DNA of 64,000 nucleotides from Gp6-AA40 sp963818645 (GCA_963818645.1 CAWFTF010000020.1:1-64000), one strand, 5' to 3'; shown: positions 31,901 to 40,731, counted from the stretch's first letter. A program made the numbers and translations. Notes: a model not told the origin generated them from the sequence alone.

Positions 31901-31925
31901 GCAGAGCCGCGATCGACTTCAGCAT
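28920..31925 (-). CDS. Oar-like TonB-dependent receptor with carboxypeptidase-regulatory N-terminus
   Basis: 1001-residue outer-membrane receptor. The start ATG at 31925 follows GGAGGAGG; signal MLKSIAALLALAAVLLFPHNAFAQ. A carboxypeptidase-regulatory-like (CarboxypepD_reg) domain spans about residues 26-108 (GTVVDASGAVLPGVTVEAS, QLRGGTYTVVFTLPGFSTV). Next come a plug segment (VTGDTPIVDIQSTQRQRVI, then SIHGGRVDDTRLLIDG) and a large barrel ending RFLKLSLQMDF with a terminal Phe. This architecture dominates acidobacterial receptor sets and generally serves uptake of large or glycan-type substrates. The substrate here is unknown, and no SusD-like or transporter gene adjoins it. Confidence 0.92.
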   Translation of the reverse strand: MLKSIAALLALAAVLLFPHNAFAQATASIAGTVVDASGAVLPGVTVEASSPALIEKTRSVVTDGTGQFRIEQLRGGTYTVVFTLPGFSTVRREGVELTGSFAATINAELKLGSVEETVTVTGDTPIVDIQSTQRQRVIDQELLNAIPTGRTPQVAAFMIPGVNLSNVDVGGTNIINTTGGSLSIHGGRVDDTRLLIDGITIANTEGTGWSANVLPNMGSTQEVSVDYSSVTAESITGGLQINMIPKTGGNSYSGTLFATAVNSAFEGSNNDDDLVARGLRTPNSLKLQYDVNPGLGGPLLADKLWFYTSARFTRSANYIGGLFQNLNANDITKWLYVPDTNNRAFSNAAEQSVNLRLTWQANAINKISFFYDQHWRCQCRTTAALVAQEAANELEYPISDLTSVSWTATPSNKLLVEARFGARREEYAYTPNNLQDPQRLLIPVVEQGGLIPGLLYRGNGLQSATQPYQRTLGVSMPSSAALSYVTGSHSAKAGFYNVTAQRTSDVPDNASHLTYQFNNGVPTQLTQRATPLYRAERQKLDLGIYVQDKWTVKRLTLSGGLRFDTFQSYFPEQTLVPGALVPNRNLTFPKTDMANWKDIVPRLGSVYDLRGNGRTALKVSLNKYVTAQGLQGTYGDTANPVNRLANIVTRSWVDGNGNFVPDCDLTNVSVQDFRPSGGDLCGTVSDTNFGKPTLSLNYNPKVLNGWGSRPYQWEFSTSVQHELRRGLSMDVGYFRRWFGNFGVTDNLNLGPGDYGAFSVTAPVDSRLPDGGGYTVSGFFNLNPDKVAVVPNNYFTFAKDHGVQTEHWNGVDLTVNWRLARGMTFQGGVSTGQRVLDTCDVIDGLPEAAVLISPYCHQKENFLTDGKLIWTYNVPKIDVTVSGLFFSRPGPQLAANQVIPNSVVKESLGRDLSANAQNVTVNLVQPGSLFGERRNQLDLRFTKPFTVDRMRLGASLELYNTFNANTVLTESATYRDASVNGWRIPTSIMPPRFLKLSLQMDF

Positions 31926-32025
31926 CGGACCTCCTCCGCGGCGCGAGCGGGGGACGCTGCGCATGACGATGCCGCGTGTGGTGGCCGGAATAATAGGCGA
32001 AGTTACTGAGCCGTTATCTACCCAT

Positions 32026-33837
32026 TTAGGGGACAGGTGTGCGCGAGTCGAGCGCATCCCATCGTGTATACGCAGCGAGCAACAGCGTCTCCAGCTCTTC
32101 GAGCCTCGCGAGTACTTCATGAATCTCCGCGGCGGGTCGTTTGTAGAAGTCAGCTGAGGTCACATCCGACTGCAGCTGTCGCTGCTCGGCTTCGAGCGCT
32201 TCGATGCGCGACGGTAACTGGTCGAGCTCGAGCTGCTCTTTGTAGGATGGCTTGCGACTGACGCGTGTCGAGTCGTTCGCGTCGGACGCCGACGCACCAT
32301 CGCCTGCTGCCGGCATTGCCTTGCGGACCGCTTCGGGCTCTGCGTGTCTGCGCTGCCTCAGCCAGTCCTCGTATCCCCCGACGTATTCCTGCACACGACC
32401 GTCACCCTCGAAGACGAGCGTGCTGGTCACGACGTGATCGATGAATGCGCGATCGTGACTTACGAGCAGCAGCGTGCCCCGCCAGTTCACCAGGCGGTCC
32501 TCGAGCAACTCGAGTGTCTCGATATCCAGGTCGTTCGTCGGTTCGTCCATCACGAGGACATTGAACGCCCGCGCAAAGAGCCGCGCCAGCAGAAGACGAT
32601 TCCGCTCACCACCCGAAAGCGCCTTGACGGGCGACTGCGCCCGTTCGGGTGGAAACAGAAAGTCGCGGAGATACCCGTGCACGTGCTGGGTGCCACCGTT
32701 CAAGGTCACCGTATCGTGTCCATCAGCGACGGTCTCCCAGACGGTGCGGTCGGGATCGAGTTGCTCGCGTTGCTGGTCGTAGTAGGCAATCTGCACGTTT
32801 GCGCCGCGCCGTACCTCGCCCGCATCGGACCGCAGCTCACCCAGCATCATCTTGAGAAGTGTGGTCTTACCGGAGCCGTTCGCACCGATCAGGCCGATGC
32901 GATCGCCGCGCATGACGCGCGCCGTGAAATCGCGCACGACCGGCCGTCCGTCGAACGCCTTCGAGATCCCCTCGGCCTCGAACACGACCTGGCCGCTTCG
33001 ATCACCCATCTCTGTTTGAAGGCGCACGGACCCGATCTGCGTTCGTCGTGCTGCACGCTCCTCGCGCATCGCCAGCAGCGCACGCACGCGCCCCTCGTTT
33101 CGGGTGCGCCGCGCCTTAATCCCCTGCCGCAGCCACGCCTCTTCTTCCGCCAGCTTCTTGTCGAACTTCGCGTCGTGAGCGGCTTCAACGGCGAGCGCTT
33201 CCTCCTTGCGTCGAAGAAACGTCGCGTAGTCGCCCGGCCACGACGTGAGGTGGCCACGGTCCAGCTCGACGATCCTCGTTGCCAGTGCCTGCAAGAACAC
33301 GCGGTCGTGCGTCACGAACACGACTGTGCCCGCGTAATCGGCCAACCACCCTTCGAGCCATCGCATCGTTTCGATGTCGAGGTGATTGGTCGGTTCGTCG
33401 AGCACGAGGAGGTCTGGTTCTCCCGCGAGTGCTCGCGCCAGAAGCACCCGCCGCTTCCATCCACCAGACAACGTCTGCATGCTGGCGTCGGCGGGGATCT
33501 GCAGCCTCGAAAGCACCTTCGCGACTTTCTGGTCGGACTGCCAACTCTCGCTCTCGGAATGAACTAACCCCTCGGCGACAATATCGAAGACGCGGCGGTC
33601 GTCCGCGACCAGGGCATCCTGCGCCAGTCGGCCGATGCGGAGTCCGGGCTCGCGCCAGACGACGCCCTGCTCAGGTGAGAGATCGCCGCTCACGATCTGC
33701 AGGAGCGTCGACTTACCTGTGCCGTTGCGGCCGATCACGCATACACGCTCCCGCGGTTCTATGCGGAAACTGGCCTGATCTAGCAGGGGAAGATGGCCAA
33801 ACGCCATCGAGATACGGTCGAGCGTAACGAGGGGCAT
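32026..33837 (-). CDS. uup: ABC-F family ATPase, Uup type
   Basis: 603-residue cytoplasmic protein with two ATPase cassettes and no membrane segment, the ABC-F pattern. First Walker A GRNGTGKST (about 36-44), signature LSGGWKRR, Walker B LLVLDEPTNHLD. Second Walker A GANGSGKTT, signature LSGGERNR, Walker B VLVMDEPTNDLD. An Arg-rich linker (KARRTRNEGRVRALLAMREE) joins them. The C-terminal coiled coil (PSYKEQLELDQLPSRIEALEAEQRQLQ to the end) distinguishes Uup from other ABC-F proteins and binds nucleic acid in E. coli. Expected role: ribosome or branched-DNA associated ATPase. Confidence 0.93.
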   Translation of the reverse strand: MPLVTLDRISMAFGHLPLLDQASFRIEPRERVCVIGRNGTGKSTLLQIVSGDLSPEQGVVWREPGLRIGRLAQDALVADDRRVFDIVAEGLVHSESESWQSDQKVAKVLSRLQIPADASMQTLSGGWKRRVLLARALAGEPDLLVLDEPTNHLDIETMRWLEGWLADYAGTVVFVTHDRVFLQALATRIVELDRGHLTSWPGDYATFLRRKEEALAVEAAHDAKFDKKLAEEEAWLRQGIKARRTRNEGRVRALLAMREERAARRTQIGSVRLQTEMGDRSGQVVFEAEGISKAFDGRPVVRDFTARVMRGDRIGLIGANGSGKTTLLKMMLGELRSDAGEVRRGANVQIAYYDQQREQLDPDRTVWETVADGHDTVTLNGGTQHVHGYLRDFLFPPERAQSPVKALSGGERNRLLLARLFARAFNVLVMDEPTNDLDIETLELLEDRLVNWRGTLLLVSHDRAFIDHVVTSTLVFEGDGRVQEYVGGYEDWLRQRRHAEPEAVRKAMPAAGDGASASDANDSTRVSRKPSYKEQLELDQLPSRIEALEAEQRQLQSDVTSADFYKRPAAEIHEVLARLEELETLLLAAYTRWDALDSRTPVP

Positions 33838-33904
33838 CCGAAATCTATCGTACCATCGGGATACACGCGCTCCCGGTAGGGCGCGCCGTCTTGCTTACGA
33901 ACAC

Positions 33905-34228
33905 ATGCCACAGACCGTCGAGATCAGCCTGAGAATTCCGTCCCTGCGCGTCCGCAAGGAAGAGACGGACACCCTCGAGACCATCAACAACAGCGACATC
34001 CGATTCAGCAAGCAAATCGAGGTGGACTCCATTCCCAAACCCGGCGTGGTGCTGACGATGGCGATCAGCTCCGGAGAGACATTCCAGTGCGACGTCGTCC
34101 GCAGCGACTGGCATCACACCAAAAACATGTTCGTCATCGCCTGCCGGTATTCCAAGCGATCCGTGTCGCAGGCCGAATACCATGCCCTGATGAACGCCAC
34201 CGACTGGCAGGTCAGGGCACTGATGTAA
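33905..34228 (+). CDS. Hypothetical 107-residue protein
   Basis: Not recognised. It is predicted beta-rich and soluble (VEISLRIPSLRVRKEE, KPGVVLTMAISSGETFQCDVVRSDWHH, MFVIACRYSKRSVSQAEYHAL), with no signal peptide or membrane helix. The SGETFQCDVVRSDWH stretch faintly recalls small PilZ-like or barrel domains, but the RxxxR and DxSxxG motifs of PilZ are missing. Divergent from uup across 67 bases and convergent with the response regulator downstream. An antisense reading frame across the same bases looks like a shadow. Confidence 0.6.
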   Translation: MPQTVEISLRIPSLRVRKEETDTLETINNSDIRFSKQIEVDSIPKPGVVLTMAISSGETFQCDVVRSDWHHTKNMFVIACRYSKRSVSQAEYHALMNATDWQVRALM

Positions 34229-34271
34229 TCGGGTCTGACGTAGTAGGGTCTGGGCTCTCGTGAAAATCGGT

Positions 34272-34967
34272 TCAGATTCGCGGCTCTGAGGCGACAACTC
34301 GGCGCACGAGTGCGACGATCGCGTCGGGGCTGGCGGGTTTGGGAATCACGTCGACGAACAATTTCGTGACGCCGCCATCGAAGAGATCCGGCCTGGCCGT
34401 GTAGGCAATCACTTTTAGATCCTGCGTCGCCGCGCTCGCGCGAATCAAACGCGCGGCCTCCAGCCCATTGAGCACGGGCATCGTCAGGTCCATCAGGATG
34501 ACGGACGGGCGGGCGTAGTGCGCGGCGATCACGCCTTCCAGTCCGTTCGTCGCGGTGAGCACCTCGAATCCGGCATCCTCGAGGATGGCGGACGTCAACT
34601 CGCGGTTCGTGTCCGAGTCGTCCACGATGAGAAGACGCGCGCGAGCGCGTACGGCCACATCGGTGGAGTGATCTCCGAGCAGCCGCGTCAGCATCGTTTC
34701 GACGAATTGCCGCTGTTCACCGGCGGCGCGACGGAGTCGAGCCACCGCGTCCACCAGTGCACTCGCCACGCCCAATTCGATCGCAGCGGGAACCTGCATC
34801 GTCGCCACACCGACGTTGGTCCCCGGTGCATGGAGAGTCGCGCCATCGTTCTCGAGGAGAATGGCGAGTGAGGCCAGCTGCCGCTCCTGTTCATTCGCGG
34901 AGGCCAGGAGTCGTTCCGCATCGCCAATGAATTGTCCGAGGGTGTGACCGTTGAACGCGTAAGCCAT
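34272..34967 (-). CDS. Response regulator with unassigned helical N-terminus
   Basis: 231 residues from ATG 34967. The N-terminal 105 residues (MAYAFNGHTLGQFIGDAERLLASANEQERQ, helical) match no domain I recognise. A receiver domain covers about 110-228: acidic pair in LLIVDDSDTNRELT, phospho-acceptor D160 in VILMDLTMP, switch Thr/Ala in VIAYTARPD, Lys in VIPKPASPD. There is no DNA-binding output, so it acts by protein contact or phosphotransfer. Divergent from the Crp/Fnr gene across 78 bases and convergent with the 107-residue gene. Confidence 0.82.
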   Translation of the reverse strand: MAYAFNGHTLGQFIGDAERLLASANEQERQLASLAILLENDGATLHAPGTNVGVATMQVPAAIELGVASALVDAVARLRRAAGEQRQFVETMLTRLLGDHSTDVAVRARARLLIVDDSDTNRELTSAILEDAGFEVLTATNGLEGVIAAHYARPSVILMDLTMPVLNGLEAARLIRASAATQDLKVIAYTARPDLFDGGVTKLFVDVIPKPASPDAIVALVRRVVASEPRI

Positions 34968-35045
34968 TCTCAGGCAGACGTTTTCTTCACGGCTGTGCTT
35001 GGATGGCTGCGGTTCTTGCACTTCAAACCACAGAGGAGTTTGCTG

Positions 35046-35768
35046 TTGATTGAGCGCACGCGCAATGACGTGCTTCGCGAGCTTGCACAATCAGATCACG
35101 GTGTCTTTGCGCAACTCATGCGCGACCTCGAACCTCACCCATTGCAGAGTGGCGTGTTGCTGGGTACACCGCGCGTGCTGAGCAACTTTCTCTATTTCAT
35201 CGATTCAGGTGTCGTGTCGCTCGTCGCGAACACGAAGAGCGGAAGATCGGTCGAGGTCGCGCTCGTCGGACGAGAGGGCGTTGCGGGAATCGCGGATGCC
35301 CTTGGAGATCAGCCGCTGCCTTACAGCCTTGTCGTTCAGCTTCCGGGTCTCGCATATCGCGCGCCCAAGGAACTGATCCGCGAGCACATCCTCTCGTGCA
35401 GCGCATTGCACGAACTGCTCATGAATTATTCGCAACGGGTGATGCATCAGCTGGCGCAGTCGGCGCTCTGCAATCGCTTCCATACGTCGGTGCAGCGCCT
35501 CGCACGATGGCTCCTGCTCACCGCTGAGCGGGCGGACACGAATCGCTTCGAGCTCACGCATGAATTCATGGCGCAGATGGTCGGCGCACCCCGCTCCGCT
35601 GTCAGCGAGTCCGCCTCGATGCTACGAGACAAAGAAATCATCGACTATCGGCGTGGCGTGCTCACAATCCGAAACGCGAAGCGGCTCCACAAGGTCGCGT
35701 GCGAATGTTTCGATGTCGTGTCCTCGACGACAAATGGCGCTCGCACCTGGCTGGTCGATCCGAAGTAA
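35046..35768 (+). CDS. Crp/Fnr-family transcriptional regulator
   Basis: About 240 residues, starting at TTG 35046: GAGGAG lies 7 bases upstream, and the family N-terminus begins here. Longer readings would run into the divergent gene. Cyclic-nucleotide-like sensor about 10-140 (LEPHPLQSGVLLGTPRVLSNFLYFIDSGVVSL, EVALVGREGVAGIADAL), dimer helix, then a Crp-type winged helix (RFELTHEFMAQMVGAPRSAVSESASMLRD). The residues that bind cAMP in Crp are not conserved and the Fnr cysteine cluster is absent, so the signal is unknown. The VALVGREGVAGI motif is common in acidobacterial relatives. Confidence 0.87.
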   Translation: MIERTRNDVLRELAQSDHGVFAQLMRDLEPHPLQSGVLLGTPRVLSNFLYFIDSGVVSLVANTKSGRSVEVALVGREGVAGIADALGDQPLPYSLVVQLPGLAYRAPKELIREHILSCSALHELLMNYSQRVMHQLAQSALCNRFHTSVQRLARWLLLTAERADTNRFELTHEFMAQMVGAPRSAVSESASMLRDKEIIDYRRGVLTIRNAKRLHKVACECFDVVSSTTNGARTWLVDPK

Positions 35769-35802
35769 AGATCAGTAACATCTATGCTGCGAGGTGAGAG
35801 CC

Positions 35803-36360
35803 ATGACGACGATCGATCGCACGCGGCGCGCGTTCTCGATCGACGAAGCGGTAGCGCTTTTGGCGCGCACGCCTGCGACACTCGACACCTTGCTGCGCGG
35901 TCTGCCCGACAGGTGGATCGCGGCGAATGAAGGGGACAACACGTGGAGCCCCTTCGATGTCGTCGGGCATCTGATTCACGGCGAGCGAACGGACTGGATT
36001 CCTCGCGCGCGAATCATCCTGGAGCATGGCGAGGGGCGCGCCTTCGACAAGTTCGACCGCTTCGCGCAGTTCGCCGTTTCGAAGGACCGCCCGCTGTCCG
36101 CCCTGCTCGACGAGTTCGCCTCACTGCGCCGGCAGAGTCTCGAGGACCTGAGTGCCCTGAAGCTGACGGAGGATGACCTCGATCGCCGCGGCCGGCATCC
36201 GGCGCTCGGCGTGGTCACGCTCCGGCAGCTGCTCTCGACGTGGGTGGCGCACGATCTCGATCACATCGTGCAGATCTCGCGAGTGCTGGCCAGACAGTAC
36301 TCGGACGAGGTCGGTCCCTGGCGCGCCTACTTGAGAATCATCAGCGGACAGCAGGGCTGA
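35803..36360 (+). CDS. DinB family protein
   Basis: 185-residue four-helix-bundle protein of the DinB/YfiT superfamily, often thiol-dependent transferases with a bound metal. Candidate metal ligands: His in FDVVGHLIHGERTDW and His in STWVAHDLDHIVQIS, the usual positions. The start ATG at 35803 follows GAGGTGAGAG. The stop sits inside a palindrome shared with the convergent mltF-like gene. No neighbour hints at a substrate. Confidence 0.87.
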   Translation: MTTIDRTRRAFSIDEAVALLARTPATLDTLLRGLPDRWIAANEGDNTWSPFDVVGHLIHGERTDWIPRARIILEHGEGRAFDKFDRFAQFAVSKDRPLSALLDEFASLRRQSLEDLSALKLTEDDLDRRGRHPALGVVTLRQLLSTWVAHDLDHIVQISRVLARQYSDEVGPWRAYLRIISGQQG

Positions 36361-36369
36361 ATCAGCCCT
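36353..36369. terminator. Palindrome between convergent DinB and MltF genes, probable bidirectional terminator
   Basis: AGGGCT and AGCCCT arms (36353-36358, 36364-36369) enclose GAATC, extendable to an 8-base self-complement. Both stop codons (36358-36360 and 36368-36370) overlap it. There is no long T-run, so termination may be only partial. Confidence 0.4.
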
Positions 36370-37942
36370 ACTGCGCCTGCGACTTGACTTCGGTCTTCGC
36401 TTTCGCTCGAGCGGCTTCGCGATCCATCGACAGCCGATATGCGACGTAGTACTTGTAGATGTTGCTGACGTACTGGACCGTCTCGCGGCCCACTCGTTCG
36501 GAGACCACGCGCTCCACGTTCCCGAACCAGACATTCGGATTGAGACCACGCTTCTCGGTCTCACGCCGCAGCTGTCGTATCCGTCCCGGACCCGCGTTGT
36601 AGGACGCGAGCGTCATCAGACCCTTGTCGAGCTCGGTCATCGGTTCGTCCTTGTAGAACTCGTCCATCATGAAGCGGAAGTACTTCACGCCGGCATGAAT
36701 GTTCGGCTCGACTTTATTGATGTCGCCGACGTTCAGGTCCTTGCCGGTCGCTGGCATCACCTGCATGACGCCAATCGCACCCACGTGGCTCTTTGCCGAC
36801 TGATCCAGCTGAGACTCCTGGTAACCCTGCGCCGCCATCAACAGGTAGTCGACGTCGTACTTGGTGCCGTAGGTCTGGAAGAACTTCACCATCTGCCGCA
36901 GCTTCTGGCGCTCGCGCTCGGCGACGGCGCCCTTCACGTATCTGGTGCTTTGCAGGTACCTCTTTTCGATCATGTTGCCGAACGCAGTGTTCGGCCCGTA
37001 CTCCTTGACGAAGATGTTCACCGCCTGGAGCATCCTCGGGTTGTTCTTGCGGACCCCGACAGCGATTTCTCCCCCGGTCCGAACTGCGACCTCTTTGTGA
37101 GCCTTGAAATCCGGGAAGACCTGCTGCCAGAAGTCGGTCACGAAATCATCGACGACGGTGATGTCCACAAGTCCCGCGTTGACCATTTCGAGAATGTCGT
37201 CGTCTTCGAGCGCCTCCGGCGCTTCGACGATCTCGACCGGTGGCTTGCCGCGGGATGCAAGCGACTTGTTCAGCGTCTGCAAGCTCTCGTAGTAGCTGCT
37301 GCTCTTCCGCACGAAGACTTCCCGACCGGACAGGTCGTCAACTGTTGCGGGCGCCATCACGTCTGGCGCGGTCACGACAATCTCTGAGACTCCCATTCGA
37401 GTGGGCGTGCTGAACTCGGCGACTTTCCTGCGCTCGGGTGTAATGGTCAGCGCGGCGGCGACGAAATCCACCTTGCCCGCTTCGAGCGCCGGAAACAGCT
37501 GATCGCGAGCGAGCGGCACGATGGCTACCTGCACCTTGAGCAGTCCCGTCTTGAGTCGCTTGTTCAACTGCTCTTCGAACAGGTTGACCGACTCGTAACT
37601 GATGCCGCGCTGGACGCCGCGATCGATGAAGTACTGGGTGCGGTTGTAGACGACGCCGGCTCGAATGATGCGGCGCTTCACCATCTCGTCGAAGTCGCCG
37701 GTAAACGTCTGGTCGAGGAGCGGACGCACTTCTTCTGGCAGCGCATCGTAGGGCGATGTCGCCGGTGGCAGCGGCTCATCGTCGTCCTGCGCCTTTGTCA
37801 CGACCTGCGGTTTGCCGGACGACTCCGAACCAGCTGACGATTGATTTGACGGGGACGAGGATGAGCAGCCCGAGAACAGCAGTACCAGACAGATGACGGA
37901 GCCGATCCCGATCGCGCGCCGCGTGTTCCGGACGTTCACCAT
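36368..37942 (-). CDS. mltF: MltF-like membrane-bound lytic transglycosylase lipoprotein
   Basis: 524-residue peptidoglycan-cleaving lipoprotein. Lipobox LLFSGC puts the acylated Cys at residue 26. A solute-binding-protein-like domain (SBP_bac_3) covers about 85-335 (IIRAGVVYNRTQYF, ALEAGKVDFVAAALTITPER). The SLT lytic domain covers about 360-510, with candidate catalytic E376 in AQGYQESQLDQSAKS, then GAIGVMQVMPATGKDL and LASYNAGPGRI. Domain order equals MltF, in which the N-domain regulates activity by binding muropeptide. The ATG at 37942 follows GGAGGT. Located 169 bases after the chemosensory operon end. Confidence 0.9.
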   Translation of the reverse strand: MVNVRNTRRAIGIGSVICLVLLFSGCSSSSPSNQSSAGSESSGKPQVVTKAQDDDEPLPPATSPYDALPEEVRPLLDQTFTGDFDEMVKRRIIRAGVVYNRTQYFIDRGVQRGISYESVNLFEEQLNKRLKTGLLKVQVAIVPLARDQLFPALEAGKVDFVAAALTITPERRKVAEFSTPTRMGVSEIVVTAPDVMAPATVDDLSGREVFVRKSSSYYESLQTLNKSLASRGKPPVEIVEAPEALEDDDILEMVNAGLVDITVVDDFVTDFWQQVFPDFKAHKEVAVRTGGEIAVGVRKNNPRMLQAVNIFVKEYGPNTAFGNMIEKRYLQSTRYVKGAVAERERQKLRQMVKFFQTYGTKYDVDYLLMAAQGYQESQLDQSAKSHVGAIGVMQVMPATGKDLNVGDINKVEPNIHAGVKYFRFMMDEFYKDEPMTELDKGLMTLASYNAGPGRIRQLRRETEKRGLNPNVWFGNVERVVSERVGRETVQYVSNIYKYYVAYRLSMDREAARAKAKTEVKSQAQ

Positions 37943-38111
37943 GTAACTTTACCTCCTCGACCCGCGATATATCGCGGGGCCCATTCCACACTCTCAGCTG
38001 AGTTCGCAGGCGAAAGCGCGTCTACCTCGACAGTTCGAGCACGCGCTGTGCCACGTCGGGCCATGGTACTGCTTTGTTCGCGGGTGTGTTGAAAGGTGAG
38101 CGAAGGGCGTC

Positions 38112-39742
38112 TCAGGCGCGATCGACTCGCGCCAGGTCTGCGACGGCTGCGACGAAGGCCGCTGGATCCATCGGCTTCGAGATATGGAGCTGGAACCCCG
38201 CGGTCAACGCTCGTTGGACGTCGTCCGCGGTTGCATACCCGGTGACGGCGACGGCGGGGATACGACCGAGTTCGCTGTCGATGGCCCGAATCTGGCGGAT
38301 CAATTGATACCCGTCCTGGGCGGGCATGCCGAGGTCGGACACGATCACGTGCGGCATCAGCGCGCGCGGGGTGTCGAGCAGGCTGGCAATCGCCTCGGCG
38401 CTCGACGACACCGCCTTCACGCGAGCGCCGCACTGTTCGAGCACGGCCAGTGACAGTTCGCGCGCATCCTTGTCGTCGTCGATGAGCAGCACGCGCACGC
38501 GATCGAGGGACGTCATCGCACGCGACTGAAGACCGTCGCCCTCGATGCTCGGCGTCGATTTCCTGCGCGGCGACCGTCGGGAGATCGATCGTGAACGTCG
38601 CCCCCTTGCCTTCGCCCTCGCTCTGGGCCAGCACCGAGCCGCCGTGCAGAACGATCAGGTCGTGCACGAGTGCGAGGCCGACACCGAGGCCACCGTGACG
38701 CCGTGAGCTCGAGGCATCCGCCTGCCGGAATCGCTCGAACACGTGCGGCAGGAACTCGGGACTGATCCCGTGGCCGGTGTCGGCGACGACAATCCGCGCG
38801 AACCGGCCGTTGAGGGACAGGCGCACGTCGATCGAGCCACCAGCCTCGGTGAATTTCAGCGCGTTCGACAGCAGATTCCAGATCACCTGCTGCAGCCGAT
38901 CCTGATCGCCCATGACATTCGGCGTCCGTGGATCGAGGTTCGTGCGAAGGGTCACGCGCTTCGCGTGCGCGGCCGGCATCACCACGTCCACGGCTGCCAG
39001 CACCACCTTGACGACATCGACGGGCCGCATCTCGAGCCGGAGTTTTCCCGCCGCAATGCGCGCCATGTCGAGCATGTCGTCGATCATCCGGGCTTGCGCG
39101 GTCGCGTTGCGCTCGATCACGTGCACCGCGCGGTCGAGCAGCGTCCGATCGATCTCCCCGCGGGCGATCAGGATTCGTGCCCAGCCGAGGACCGCGTTGA
39201 GCGGTGTGCGAATCTCGTGCGAGAGCGTCGAGAGGAATTCGTCTTTGGCGCGGAGCGCGTTCTCGGCCATCCCGCGCGCCAGTTGCTGCGCTTCGATCTG
39301 TCTGCGCAGCACGCTCTCACTCGCCAGACGATCGCTCACGTCTTCGACGATGGTGACAGTCCCGACGAGGACGCCGGCATCGTCGAGCGGGCCGATGCGA
39401 CCGCTCTGCGGCATGTGAGCAAAGCCGAGATCCGAATTCGTGGGAGGCAACGCGATGATGTAGCGATGCAGCGCGTGAGCGAGGATGGTGACACGGCCTT
39501 CGAGGGCGCTCTGGTAGTACTCCTTGATTTCGCGATCGCCGACATCGGGATAGAGCTCGAGGAGCGATCGGCCAAGCACCTCTGAGCGCGCTGCGACCCG
39601 AGTGCAGCTCCATCCAGCGATTCCACAGCACGACCCGAAGCTGCACGTCCGTGACAAAGCAGCCCTGATGGGTGTCCTCCGTGACCCAGTGCACGACCGA
39701 CGCGTGCAGTTTGGCGAGCTCGAACGATGTATCGACGCCCAT
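38112..39742 (-). CDS. PAS hybrid histidine kinase with C-terminal receiver, two frameshifts
   Basis: Soluble sensor kinase ending the chemosensory operon, 3 bases after cheC. Start ATG 39742 (MGVDTSFELAKLHASVVHWV). PAS domain about 15-140 in two frames: QGCFVTDVQLRVVLWNRWMELHSGR, then from about 39590 SEVLGRSLLELYPDVG to VGTVTIVEDVSDRL. HisKA with LSHEIRTPLNAVLGW, ATPase with NLLSNALKFTEAGGS and GHGISPEF and GGLGVGLALVHDL. Near 38520 the frame changes again, into MTSLDRVRVLLIDDDKDARE, a receiver with acceptor Asp in VIVSDLGMPAQDG and KPMDP. Removing one base at each junction gives about 543 residues. Alternatively the receiver is a separate gene starting at ATG 38516, but the kinase frame then lacks a nearby stop, so fusion is preferred. 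Confidence 0.82.
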
Positions 39743-39745
39743 CGG

Positions 39746-40363
39746 TCAGTGCTGCTCTGCTTCCCAGCTCTCGAGCGCACGGATCAGCCGCTCGATCGAG
39801 GCGACGCCAAGGACGATCACCAGATAACCCGTCAGACTGCTATCGCGCAGACGGAACGCCGCATGGACGATGAGGGCATAGCGAAGCCCCTGGCGGCCGA
39901 CCGCGATCGAGCCCACGATCCCTTCGAGCGTCTCGAGCGCCAGATGCGGAACCGAAAACGAGACCTGAACCTTGAGAAGGTTGCCGAACGTCCCCAGGCA
40001 TGCGTTCAGCAGGATGTTGCCGATCTCGGTCAACACCTCACGCGCCGAGCGATCGATCTCCAGCGGCAGCGCGGGTTCATTCGTGAGGAGTTCCTTGAGG
40101 ATGGCGGCGCTGTTCTGATCGAGCACGAGGAGCGCATCGCCCTCGACCGGACCAGAGAAGATCTGATGAACGCTGGCCACTTCTTCGTTCTGAAGGAGTG
40201 GACGCAGATGGGTCGCCATCTGCTCAATCGGGCACATGGTGATCTCCGGGACCTGCAACTGCACGCGGTGCCCCGTCAGCTTCGAGAGCGAAGCGGCGGC
40301 GCGGCCGAACCCGATGTTGATGAGCTCGACGAGCGCGTCCTGCTGGACGGAGGTGAGATCCAC
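39746..40363 (-). CDS. cheC: CheC-like CheY-P phosphatase
   Basis: 205 residues. It starts with GTG 40363, which shares its first base with the TAG stop of the receiver gene upstream. Two CheC active-site helices are visible: LVELINIGFGRAAASLSKL and VLTEIGNILLNACLG, each with the E-x2-N pattern that inserts into CheY. Duplicated alpha/beta fold with IFSGPVEGDALLVLD between them. Expected role: dephosphorylates CheY-P to reset the pathway. No CheD partner is present in the window. Confidence 0.87.
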   Translation of the reverse strand: MDLTSVQQDALVELINIGFGRAAASLSKLTGHRVQLQVPEITMCPIEQMATHLRPLLQNEEVASVHQIFSGPVEGDALLVLDQNSAAILKELLTNEPALPLEIDRSAREVLTEIGNILLNACLGTFGNLLKVQVSFSVPHLALETLEGIVGSIAVGRQGLRYALIVHAAFRLRDSSLTGYLVIVLGVASIERLIRALESWEAEQH

Positions 40364-40731
40364 TAGCTTGTCCCCCCGAGAACGGCCTTGAGCGTACCGA
40401 TGATTTCTTCGCGATCGAACGGCTTGGTGATGAACGCCTTGGCGCCAGCCTGGTCCACGAGCTGCTGAGACGAGGTCTGCACATCGGCCGAGACCACCAC
40501 GACCTTGGCCAGCGGATCGAGCTGTCGAAGCTTCTCGAGCACGTCGAGTCCGTACATGCCGCGCATCACGAGATCGAGCAGTACCACATCCGGCTTGTCC
40601 AGGAAGTAGCGCTCGAGCGCACTGAGCCCGTCCTCCGCTTCGTCGACTTCGCAGTTGGCGGATTCGAGGATCTGCCGCAAGTTCCGTCTTGCGAGCGCCG
40701 AGTCGTCGACGATGAGCACTCGTGTTTTCAT
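40363..40731 (-). CDS. Single-domain response regulator (CheY-like)
   Basis: 122-residue stand-alone receiver: acidic pair in VLIVDDSALARR, acceptor Asp in VVLLDLVMRGM, switch region VVVVSADVQ, Lys in FITKPFDRE. Its ATG overlaps the cheB stop as ATGA. A second CheY beside the one at 49994 suggests either two outputs or a phosphate sink; its position next to cheC makes it a likely CheC substrate. Confidence 0.9.
   Translation of the reverse strand: MKTRVLIVDDSALARRNLRQILESANCEVDEAEDGLSALERYFLDKPDVVLLDLVMRGMYGLDVLEKLRQLDPLAKVVVVSADVQTSSQQLVDQAGAKAFITKPFDREEIIGTLKAVLGGTS

Noticed and set aside
34932..35045. Upstream extension of the Crp/Fnr gene overlapping the divergent response regulator
   Set aside because: The extra residues do not resemble the family N-terminus, and TTG 35046 has a well-spaced GAGGAG.
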